NCBI GenBank assembly: GCA_900772575.1
Contig: CAAHEN010000031.1
Span: forward strand, 1-22,112
DNA length: 22,112 nucleotides
DNA from: Bacteroidaceae bacterium
Lineage (GTDB): Bacteria; Bacteroidota; Bacteroidia; Bacteroidales; Bacteroidaceae
Reading direction: 5' to 3'
Below are positions 17,001 through 22,112 of this stretch, in pieces. Each line of letters begins with the position of its first letter. Position 1 is the stretch's first letter. Position numbers and translations under genes: made by a program. The notes below the pieces were generated by a model. It was not told the origin of the DNA and did no database searches. It was given only the letters and a program-made list of their open reading frames with translations.

Positions 17001-17302
17001 GCGATGGCGGGCCAGTTGGTCTGCGCCTTGCTTGCATAGTCAATGTCTGCGAACGAGCCATCGGCGGCGATAGCGGCCATGTAGCCCTTTGTCTTGGCGT
17101 CCTCAGAGGGTACGTTGGCCGACTTGAGCTCCTGACTGGCCACGTTCTGTACAATCTGGTCGAAAACGTCGGGCGACTGCGCCTGGGCCCAGGCAGTGCC
17201 CGCGAGGGCCAGCAGTGCCACACAGCAGCCGCGCTTCAGGCGCATCAGGGCAAGACCCGGACGGCAAAGCTCCTGCCACGGCGACAATAGGACTTTCTTC
17301 AT
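14030..17302 (-). CDS. Polysaccharide lyase family 8 enzyme with Ig-like, DNRLRE/CBM96-like and type IX-style tail domains
   Basis: This 1090-residue secreted enzyme should cleave uronic-acid-containing polysaccharide (chondroitin, hyaluronan or xanthan type) by beta-elimination. The signal peptide ends near TAWAQA at residues 36-41. The alpha/alpha toroid holds the PL8 active site in correct spacing: TNWYMWEIGWP (145-155), asparagine 202 in TGANKMD, histidine 251 and tyrosine 260 in QHGMQLYIGGY, arginines 314 and 318 in GRGMVR, and ENGNGENLKGYF near glutamate 402. The beta-sandwich runs to about 730. Then come a bacterial Ig-like domain (746-828), a DNRLRE/CBM96-like domain (830-1008) and a tail (1024-1090) like type IX secretion sorting domains (SLYDVHG, LYIVRAGG). 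A start at M20 (17245) is a possible alternative. No SusC/SusD or sulfatase genes are adjacent. The exact substrate cannot be told. Confidence 0.92.
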   Translation of the reverse strand: MKKVLLSPWQELCRPGLALMRLKRGCCVALLALAGTAWAQAQSPDVFDQIVQNVASQELKSANVPSEDAKTKGYMAAIAADGSFADIDYASKAQTNWPAIAHLDRMKSMIISYVSPTSAYCGADSLYDDIVSALSCWYAKNPTSTNWYMWEIGWPQRMGVNLSLMRGGKKQVPADIEAKTLARMRSLSKGPNQAGSQGTGANKMDIALQWIYRASLQRNQADLDFAVDQFFLPLKFNTGEGLQSDYSYLQHGMQLYIGGYGASVLTATLKVAYYLVGTSYASSSDYMDYISKFVRLTYMPVIRGQYMLHGAIGRGMVRTDGTRSAGFYGSLNKMIDLDPAYTAYYRLGIERLKGNAPASYGVTPYHRHYWRGDYTLHQRPGYTLDVRMASTRTARCENGNGENLKGYFLTEGGMQIVRRGDEYVDIYPVWDWARIPGTTTPAVSAVPQPAQWGQSGQSRFAGGVSDSIYGVTAYQMVDKTNGINTTGKKAWFFFDKEVVCLGADIASTNAAAVNTTVNQCLLNGDVTVLKEGDGAAATFSQGTAQTYDGALRWLNHDSVSYYFPEGGKLTVSSKTQSGTWRSLVSTASSAVVRKDVLKLYFDHGVKPTAGTYAYWIVPGTGSIDEARRELDDIETINTDSVQAAYNRTLDLLGAVFHKPARLRLGGVEVNVSAPCVLMFRDVSSKSVKTYVADPSCTLDTLTVYAKFQALPYKALGCKLDRSDFYAGSTHAYTIDAATPDSVYTAVQALTLSATALSLTYDKLAASVTATVSPATATHPEVTWRSSDEAVALVDQGGHVVALNGGEARLTAATRDGVTATVDVQVAEGVRTLAPLADTYIYDKQPNGNFGTATYVTVRRDGTNYNRRGLFLFPLTGLGDTDLSGSGTKVKIALYATSAYNRAYECKWLFYPCADTDWAENAMTWNKRPATSALIGTVPCFVPDEGDFAERNIVELDITDYAVKQYGAGQTALTVFIDQDKQATGGKGSTDFASKEHADALKRPRIVFCTETVDAIGAPTQGQSAVSATVRDGQLLVLGAKGTPVSLYDVHGVRLRQLVLGQSGLNAFSIADMPASLYIVRAGGTVLKFRK

Positions 17303-17343
17303 GGGAAGTGGGGTTTTATGGAAACATTAAGATTAAGTTCCAG

Positions 17344-17351
17344 CAAAGGTA
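17344..17351 (-). promoter_or_regulatory. Promoter -7 element of the PL8 gene
   Basis: Reading the minus strand, TACCTTTG occupies 17351-17344, about 42 bases before the ATG at 17302. The nearest -33-like string (CTTG at 17379-17376) is 24 bases away, so the match is partial. Confidence 0.45.
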
Positions 17352-17473
17352 TAAAGATTAATCGGAAATGCCCGCCAAGGCGACGAAAATATGCGGGTCT
17401 AAATTCCGCAGGCCCCGCGAGCCGGCCATTATTTTTGGGTTTAACACTGCTTGCTTTTGGCGACCGGAAGCCG

Positions 17474-17481
17474 TATCTTTG
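17474..17481 (+). promoter_or_regulatory. Isolated promoter -7 element
   Basis: TATCTTTG at 17474-17481 matches the -7 consensus. TTGC at 17451-17454 lies 19 bases upstream as a weak -33, and a perfect TTTG at 17456-17459 is too close (14 bases). No gene follows; a terminator begins about ten bases later. Confidence 0.45.
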
Positions 17482-17490
17482 CAGTAGAGG

Positions 17491-17522
17491 AAAAGACCAT
17501 CCCGCGCGGATGGCCTTTTTTC
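17491..17522. terminator. Intrinsic terminator in the intergenic region
   Basis: AAAAG and CCATCC (17491-17501) pair with GGATGG and CTTTT (17508-17519) around a 6-base C/G-rich loop, with one A-C mismatch. A run of T follows on the plus strand (to 17521), and TCTTTTCC follows on the minus strand, so it may work in both directions. Confidence 0.6.
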
Positions 17523-17540
17523 ATACCCCGCAACCGCCCT

Positions 17541-17644
17541 ATTGCCCGTATATGGCAAAAATCGGCCCGACTTTCGGAGGAATTTCCCCTAGCCCCGGAA
17601 AAATTTGCTCCGAGCTAATTCGAATTTGCCTTGGGGAAGTTTTT
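17541..17644. repeat. Degenerate ~21-bp-period repeats with phased A/T tracts
   Basis: AATTT recurs at 17581, 17602 and 17623, exactly 21 bases apart, within units that also share CGGA five bases before the AATTT in the first two copies and GCC or GCT just after it in the last two. Further A or T runs at 17557-17561 and 17640-17644 sit near the same phase. The units are diverged, so this is a weak repeat. Spacing of two helical turns would favour DNA curvature. Confidence 0.4.
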
Positions 17645-17757
17645 CCAGAGTCCCGTTTTAACACGCCGAACCCGGGCGAAGGTTAAAAAGGTTAAGGTGC
17701 CGGCAGGGCGAAAGGGGCAAAAAGGTGAAGCGGCAGGTGGCGCGGTGTTATATTATC

Positions 17758-17948
17758 CCCAATCGGTCATTAGACCGTCATGGGAAAACTCAGACATTTG
17801 GCATTGGCTTTTCGCATGTTTTTCGCCTTTTGCCAGCATCTTTTCATTCCTCTTTCAGTCGTATAGCCCGCTATACTCCTTCAAGAGAGAATAAAAATCT
17901 ATCTGACAAAAGCCTGAAATCATCACGAAATCTAATGACCGATTTGGG
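17758..17948. repeat. A+T-rich element bounded by imperfect inverted repeats
   Basis: The left arm 17758-17773 (CCCAATCGGTCATTAG) is the reverse complement of the right arm 17932-17948 except for one extra T in the right arm. The 158 bases between are about 41% G+C. They contain a 7-bp palindromic hairpin at 17861-17876 (GTATAGC, CC, GCTATAC) and a weaker stem around 17800-17834 (GGCA/TGCC). No transposase is encoded. It could be a MITE-like remnant, a dispersed intergenic repeat or a folded transcript. Confidence 0.5.
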
Positions 17949-17964
17949 ATTATGGGGCTCGTAA

Positions 17965-18075
17965 CGGTGCGGCCTCACGAAGCCGCCACCCACCGAAAAG
18001 GCAAGCCGTACCGGGCCCTCGCCCCCCATTCTGCCGTGAGAGACACGGGCCCCTCGCCTTATGCACCGATTTTTT
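17965..18075 (+). ncRNA. Possible structured RNA or leader element ending in a T-run
   Basis: CGGTGC (17965-17970) can pair with GCACCG (18063-18068), which is followed by ATTTTTTT. The same CGGTGC region can instead form a local hairpin: GGTGCGGC (17966-17973) with GCCG and CACC (17982-17990, one bulged C). The loop of that hairpin contains CTCACG (17974-17979), complementary to CGTGAG at 18035-18040. Mutually exclusive stems plus a T-run resemble an attenuator. I do not recognise any known riboswitch or housekeeping RNA, and no promoter is clear upstream. Confidence 0.25.
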
Positions 18076-18110
18076 TAGTTCGGAAGAAACAAAAATCCCG
18101 CAATGCCTGT

Positions 18111-18140
18111 TTTGCAAATAAAATAGAAGTAGTACCTTTG
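18111..18140 (+). promoter_or_regulatory. Promoter of nifJ
   Basis: TTTG at 18111-18114, 18 bases, then TACCTTTG at 18133-18140, close to the Bacteroidetes consensus. The surroundings are A+T-rich. Predicted start near 18146, giving an unusually long leader of about 195 bases. Confidence 0.7.
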
Positions 18141-18144
18141 CACG

Positions 18145-18189
18145 CGAAGAGCCGTACGGCGCCGGAGGAGCCGGCGTCGCCGGCCTTCG
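18145..18189 (+). promoter_or_regulatory. Strong hairpin at the 5' end of the nifJ leader
   Basis: The inner stem CGGCGCCGG (18157-18165) pairs with 18171-18179 (one G-U) around the loop AGGAG. An outer stem pairs CGAAG and GCC (18145-18153, one bulged A) with GGC and CTTCG (18182-18189). The fold would sit at the very 5' end of the mRNA. The AGGAG is too far from the nifJ ATG to be its ribosome site. Confidence 0.5.
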
Positions 18190-18342
18190 TTGCAGACCTA
18201 CCCTCTGTCAACGAGAAAGATATAACAATTTACTAACGCGCCTCACGCAGCCTGTGTCCGATCGCACGCATGCCGCAACCCGGTGGAGACAGGACGCACC
18301 TCCGTCGACGGCCCAACGTGGGGCATTCATAGAAAACAGTTT

Positions 18343-21300
18343 ATGGCAAACAAGAAATTTATTACTTGTGACGGTAACCAAGCCGCTGCGCACATTGCGT
18401 ACATGTTCTCTGAGGTTGCTGCCATCTACCCCATTACGCCGTCCTCACCGATGGCCGAGCACGTCGACGAGTGGTCGGCCCAGGGTCGGAAGAACCTCTT
18501 CGGCGACACGGTGAAAGTGCAAGAGATGCAGAGCGAGGGCGGTGCCGCAGGCGCTGTCCACGGTTCGTTGCAGGCCGGTGCGCTGACCACCACGTTCACC
18601 GCCTCGCAGGGTCTCCTGCTCATGATTCCGAATATGTACAAGATTGCGGGTGAGCTCCTTCCCTGCGTCTTCCACGTTTCGGCCCGTACACTCGCCACCC
18701 ACTCCCTCTGTATCTTCGGTGACCACAGCGACGTCATGGCCTGCCGCCAGACGGGCTTCGCCATGCTCTGCGAAGGCTCCGTGCAGGAGGTCATGGACCT
18801 CTCGGCCGTTGCCCACCTGGCAGCGCTCGAGGGCCGCGTCCCCTTCATCAACTTCTTCGACGGCTTCCGCACCAGCCATGAGTACCAGAAAATCGAGGAG
18901 ATGGACATGGAGGACATCCGTCCGCTCGTGCCCATGGACAAGGTGAAGGCCTTCCGCGCCAACGCACTCACTCCCGAGGCCCCCGTGGCACGCGGTATGG
19001 CTGAGAACCCCGAGACCTTCTTCGCCCACCGCGAGGTGTGCAACCCCTATTACGACGCCATTCCCGCCATCGTCGAGAAGTACATGGGCGAGATCTCCAA
19101 AATCACCGGCCGCGAGTACAAGCTCTTCAGCTACTACGGCGCTGAGGATGCCGAGCGCGTCATCATCTGCATGGGCTCTGTCACCGAGGCTGCCCGCGAG
19201 GCCATCGACCACCTTAATAAGAAAGGTGAGAAGGTCGGCATGGTCAGCGTACACCTCTACCGCCCCTTCTCCGTCAAGCATCTGCTCGCCGCCGTGCCCA
19301 AGACGTGCAAGCGCATCGCCGTGCTCGACCGCACAAAGGAGCCCGGCGCCAACGGCGAGCCTCTCTACCTCGACGTCAAGGACGCCTTCTACGACGCTGA
19401 GAACCGTCCCCTCATCGTCGGCGGACGCTACGGTCTCGGCTCCTGCGACACCACCCCGACGATGATCATCTCCGTCTACGACAACCTCGCCCTGCCCATG
19501 CCGAAGGACCACTTCACGCTCGGCATCATCGACGACGTCACCTACCAGTCACTCCCCTTGGAGAAGGAGATGGCGCTCGGCGGCGAGGGCATCTACGAGG
19601 CCAAGTTCTACGGACTCGGCGCAGACGGTACGGTCGGTGCCAACAAGAACTCGGTCAAGATCATCGGCGACAACACCGACAAGTACTGCCAGGCCTACTT
19701 CTCTTATGACTCCAAGAAGTCTGGCGGTTTCACCTGCTCGCACCTCCGCTTCGGCAACCACCCCATCCGCTCGACTTACCAGATCAAGACGCCTAACTTC
19801 GTGGCTTGCCACGTGCAGGCCTACCTGCACATGTACGATGTGCTGCGCGGCCTGCAGGACAACGGCACGTTCCTGCTCAACACCATCTGGGAAGGCGACG
19901 AACTGGCTGCCAACCTGCCCAACAACGCCAAGCGCTACTTCGCTGAGCACAACATCACCGTCTACTACATCAACGCCACGAAGATAGCCCAGGAGATTGG
20001 CCTCGGCAACCGCACCAACACCATCCTGCAGTCGGCCTTCTTCCGCATCACGCAGGTGATCCCCGTCGACCTCGCCGTCGAGCAGATGAAGAAGTTCATC
20101 GTCAAGTCGTACGGCAAGAAGGGACAGGACGTTGTCGACAAGAACTACCAGGCCGTAGACCGCGGCGGCGAGTACAAGCAACTGGCCGTAGACCCTGCGT
20201 GGGCCAACCTGCCCGAGGATAAGAAGGTCGTCCGCGACGAGCCGGCCTATATCTCCGACCTCGTGCGCACCATCAACGCCCAGAACGGTGACCTGCTGCC
20301 CGTCAGCGCCTACAAGGTCAGCGAGGACGGCACCTGGCACCAGGGCACTGCCGCCTACGAGAAGCGCGGCGTGGCCACCTTCGTGCCGGTATGGCGGTCG
20401 GACTACTGTATCCAGTGTAACAAGTGCGCCTTCGTCTGCCCCCACGCCTCCATCCGCCCGTTTGTCCTCACCGACGAGGAGCTGCAGGGCTTCACGGGCC
20501 AGTCGCTGGCCATGAGGGCTCCCGCTGCCATGAAGGGTATGCACTTCGTCCAGCAGGTCGACGTGCTCGACTGTCTCGGTTGCGGCAACTGTGCCGATGT
20601 CTGCCCCGGCGTGCCCAAGAAGGGTGAAGATGGCAAGCCCCTCCGCGGCGAGGACGGCAAGCCCATCAACGAGAAGGCACTCATCATGGTTCCTCTGGAA
20701 GGACAGCTGGGCCAGGCCAAGAACTGGGACTACTGCGTCAAGAACGTCACGAGCAAGCAGCATCTGGTCGACATCAAGGCCAACCCCAAGAACTCACAGT
20801 TTGCCACACCGCTCTTCGAGTTCTCCGGTGCCTGCTCCGGTTGCGGCGAGACGCCCTACGTGAAACTCGTCAGCCAGCTCTTCGGCGACCGCGAGATGAT
20901 CGCCAACGCCACGGGTTGCTCCTCCATCTACTCAGGCTCAATTCCCTCGACGCCTTACACCACCAACGACAAGGGACACGGCCCGGCATGGGCCAACAGC
21001 CTCTTCGAGGACTTCTGCGAGTTCGGTATGGGTATGGTGCTTGCCAACAAGAAGATGCGCGCCCGCATCCAGACCGTTCTCGAAGCCAGCATCGCCGACG
21101 AGCACGTGCCGGCCGACTTCAAGGCTGCCGCTCAGGAATGGATAGACGGCCAGAACGACGCCGACGCCAGCCGCGCCGCTGCCGAGAAGCTTGAGCCGAT
21201 GATCAAGGCCGGCGCCGAACAGGGCTGCCCGGAATGCGCCGAGCTCAGCGACCTCACCCACTATCTGACCAAGCGCAGCCAGTGGATCATCGGTGGCGAC

Positions 21301-21948
21301 GGTGCCTCTTACGACATCGGTTACGGCGGTCTCGACCACGTGCTGGCCAGCGGTGAGGACGTCAACATTCTCGTCCTCGACACCGAGGTCTACTCCAACA
21401 CCGGTGGCCAGGCCTCCAAGGCCACGCCTATCGCCGCCATTGCCCAGTTTGCCGCCGCCGGCAAGCGCGTGGCCAAGAAGGACCTTGGCCTCATGCAGAC
21501 CACCTACGGCTACATCTACGTGGCACAGATTGCCATGGGCGCCGACCAGGCACAGTGCCTCAAGGCCATCAAGGAGGCTGAAGCCTACCACGGTCCGTCA
21601 CTCATCATCGCCTACGCCCCGTGTATCAACCACGGCCTGAAGATCAAGGGCGGCATGGGCCGCTCACAGGCTGAGGAAGCCCGTGCCGTGGCTTGCGGCT
21701 ACTGGCACCTGTGGCGCTACAACCCCGCCCTCGAAGCTGAAGGCAAGAACCCCTTCACCCTCGACAGCAAGGCGCCGGACTGGGACAAGTTCCAGGACTA
21801 CCTCGACCACGAAGTCCGCTTCCTCTCCCTGAAGAAGGCCCTGCCCACCAAGGCCCAGGAGCTCTTCGACGCCACGAAGGAAGCCGCACAGCGCCGCTAT
21901 GCCTCTTACGTCCGCAAGTCGAAAGAGGACTGGAGCACCACCATCTAA
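18343..21948 (+). CDS. nifJ: Pyruvate:ferredoxin (flavodoxin) oxidoreductase
   Basis: This 1201-residue single-chain enzyme oxidises pyruvate and CoA to acetyl-CoA and CO2, passing electrons to ferredoxin or flavodoxin in the anaerobic cytoplasm. Domain order is the standard one. The pyruvate/CoA end has YPITPSSPMAEH and TASQGLLLMIPNMYKIAGE, and the gamma-type domain has GLGADGTVGANKNS. Two [4Fe-4S] motifs follow, CIQCNKCAFVCPH starting at cysteine 689 and CLGCGNCADVCPG starting at cysteine 744. The thiamine-diphosphate domain has CSGCGETPY from cysteine 831 for the proximal cluster, the cofactor motif GDGASYDIGYGG near 985-996, and APCINHG. All cluster ligands are present and the length is full. 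The start at 18343 gives MANKKFITCDGNQAAAHIAY; an upstream in-frame extension lacks similarity. It appears monocistronic, with its own promoter and downstream hairpins. Confidence 0.97.
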   Translation: MANKKFITCDGNQAAAHIAYMFSEVAAIYPITPSSPMAEHVDEWSAQGRKNLFGDTVKVQEMQSEGGAAGAVHGSLQAGALTTTFTASQGLLLMIPNMYKIAGELLPCVFHVSARTLATHSLCIFGDHSDVMACRQTGFAMLCEGSVQEVMDLSAVAHLAALEGRVPFINFFDGFRTSHEYQKIEEMDMEDIRPLVPMDKVKAFRANALTPEAPVARGMAENPETFFAHREVCNPYYDAIPAIVEKYMGEISKITGREYKLFSYYGAEDAERVIICMGSVTEAAREAIDHLNKKGEKVGMVSVHLYRPFSVKHLLAAVPKTCKRIAVLDRTKEPGANGEPLYLDVKDAFYDAENRPLIVGGRYGLGSCDTTPTMIISVYDNLALPMPKDHFTLGIIDDVTYQSLPLEKEMALGGEGIYEAKFYGLGADGTVGANKNSVKIIGDNTDKYCQAYFSYDSKKSGGFTCSHLRFGNHPIRSTYQIKTPNFVACHVQAYLHMYDVLRGLQDNGTFLLNTIWEGDELAANLPNNAKRYFAEHNITVYYINATKIAQEIGLGNRTNTILQSAFFRITQVIPVDLAVEQMKKFIVKSYGKKGQDVVDKNYQAVDRGGEYKQLAVDPAWANLPEDKKVVRDEPAYISDLVRTINAQNGDLLPVSAYKVSEDGTWHQGTAAYEKRGVATFVPVWRSDYCIQCNKCAFVCPHASIRPFVLTDEELQGFTGQSLAMRAPAAMKGMHFVQQVDVLDCLGCGNCADVCPGVPKKGEDGKPLRGEDGKPINEKALIMVPLEGQLGQAKNWDYCVKNVTSKQHLVDIKANPKNSQFATPLFEFSGACSGCGETPYVKLVSQLFGDREMIANATGCSSIYSGSIPSTPYTTNDKGHGPAWANSLFEDFCEFGMGMVLANKKMRARIQTVLEASIADEHVPADFKAAAQEWIDGQNDADASRAAAEKLEPMIKAGAEQGCPECAELSDLTHYLTKRSQWIIGGDGASYDIGYGGLDHVLASGEDVNILVLDTEVYSNTGGQASKATPIAAIAQFAAAGKRVAKKDLGLMQTTYGYIYVAQIAMGADQAQCLKAIKEAEAYHGPSLIIAYAPCINHGLKIKGGMGRSQAEEARAVACGYWHLWRYNPALEAEGKNPFTLDSKAPDWDKFQDYLDHEVRFLSLKKALPTKAQELFDATKEAAQRRYASYVRKSKEDWSTTI

Positions 21949-21957
21949 CCGACCAAC

Positions 21958-22012
21958 TGCCAAGGACACGGGGAACGGGACATAAAGTCCTATCCCCCGT
22001 CCTGCCTTGGCA
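21958..22012 (+). terminator. Imperfect long hairpin after nifJ
   Basis: TGCCAAGG at 21958-21965 pairs with CCTTGGCA at 22005-22012. Inside, CGGGG can pair with CCCCG and GGAC with GTCC around a small ATAAA loop. No T-run follows, so it may be an mRNA 3'-end stabiliser placed before the true terminator. Confidence 0.5.
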
Positions 22013-22026
22013 GCTCATGGAACCTT

Positions 22027-22075
22027 AAAAGGACTGCGGAGCATACCCGATAAGGGTTGCTCCGCAGTCCTTTTT
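22027..22075. terminator. Rho-independent terminator of nifJ
   Basis: AAAAGGACTGCGGAGCA (22027-22043) is an exact 17-base complement of 22058-22074, with ACCC/GGGT extending the stem past a one-base bulge. TTTTT at 22071-22075 closes it, and the A-run on the other side allows function on the minus strand too. Confidence 0.9.
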
Positions 22076-22112
22076 ATTATTAGGTATCGCGAGCGGCGGT
22101 CGTCCGGCCCCG

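Larger units (their letters stand above)
17303..18342. other. 1040-base intergenic region with several unexplained structures
   Basis: This divergent gap between the PL8 gene and nifJ contains no convincing coding sequence on either strand. Small open frames are present, but they have no signal, domain, start context or codon use like the neighbours. The region holds the PL8 and nifJ promoters, a promoter-plus-terminator unit (17474-17522), phased A/T tracts (17557-17644), an inverted-repeat-bounded A+T-rich element (17758-17948), a possible structured RNA (17965-18075) and a GC-rich leader hairpin (18145-18189). It is A+T-rich compared with flanking genes, with 73 G+C in 180 bases at 17761-17940. 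Confidence 0.7.

Noticed and set aside
16376..17290. 304-codon plus-strand frame opposite the PL8 N-terminus
   Set aside because: Same reasoning: it lies opposite the catalytic toroid domain and has no supporting promoter.
17615..17630. TTCGAAT as a tRNA T-loop
   Set aside because: The flanking five-base arms do not pair and no acceptor or anticodon arm can be built around it.
17631..18236. Small plus-strand open frames in the nifJ upstream region
   Set aside because: They run through the inverted-repeat arms and the T-run, have no start context or domains, and their composition differs from real genes here.
19549..20763. 404-codon minus-strand frame opposite nifJ
   Set aside because: nifJ motifs on the plus strand occupy the whole interval; the minus frame is a codon-bias shadow.
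1..22112. CRISPR array, rRNA, tRNA or insertion sequence with transposase
   Set aside because: No regularly spaced identical repeats, no conserved rRNA or tRNA blocks and no transposase-like protein were seen on reading both strands.

Overview
The window reads as chromosome of a G+C-rich member of the Bacteroidales, probably Prevotellaceae-like. The evidence is the repeated TAnnTTTG promoter -7 element, in places with an upstream TTTG; start codons that mostly lack Shine-Dalgarno sites; a two-arginine-rich 52-residue L34; a NigD-like lipoprotein; a PL8 lyase with a type IX-style C-terminal tail; and a single-chain pyruvate:ferredoxin oxidoreductase. No database search was possible, so the genus is an inference.

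Layout. At 1-46 there may be the last codons of an unknown upstream gene. trpS (264-1361) has a textbook promoter. rpmH (1567-1725) has its own promoter and a strong terminator, and that terminator runs straight into the promoter of a long co-directional cluster (1911-9799). The cluster encodes a membrane-anchored PASTA protein, an RluD-type pseudouridine synthase, D-Ala-D-Ala ligase, a phospholipid-type acyltransferase, a NigD-like lipoprotein, a DUF2156 protein, an Eis-like GNAT protein and a secreted phytase/esterase-like protein. Gaps are short or overlapping, I see no internal promoter, and a perfect 20-bp hairpin closes the cluster. The mix suggests an envelope-biogenesis operon: peptidoglycan precursor, lipid acylation, and possibly aminoacyl or acetyl modification.

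Next, on the minus strand, come an AraC-family regulator and a membrane acyltransferase of family 3. A divergent plus-strand pair follows, a small outer-membrane barrel and an AEC-type permease. A 1090-residue polysaccharide lyase family 8 enzyme (minus strand) then stands alone, without SusC/SusD partners. nifJ (18343-21948) ends the window, followed by two tandem hairpins.

The least explained part is the 1040-base intergenic block 17303-18342. It holds a promoter that meets a terminator within about ten bases, A/T tracts phased about 21 bp apart, an A+T-rich segment of about 190 bp bounded by 16/17-base inverted repeats, a possible structured RNA ending in a run of T, and a strong hairpin at the predicted 5' end of the nifJ mRNA. 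None of these matches a family I can name with confidence. They are the best candidates for something undescribed.
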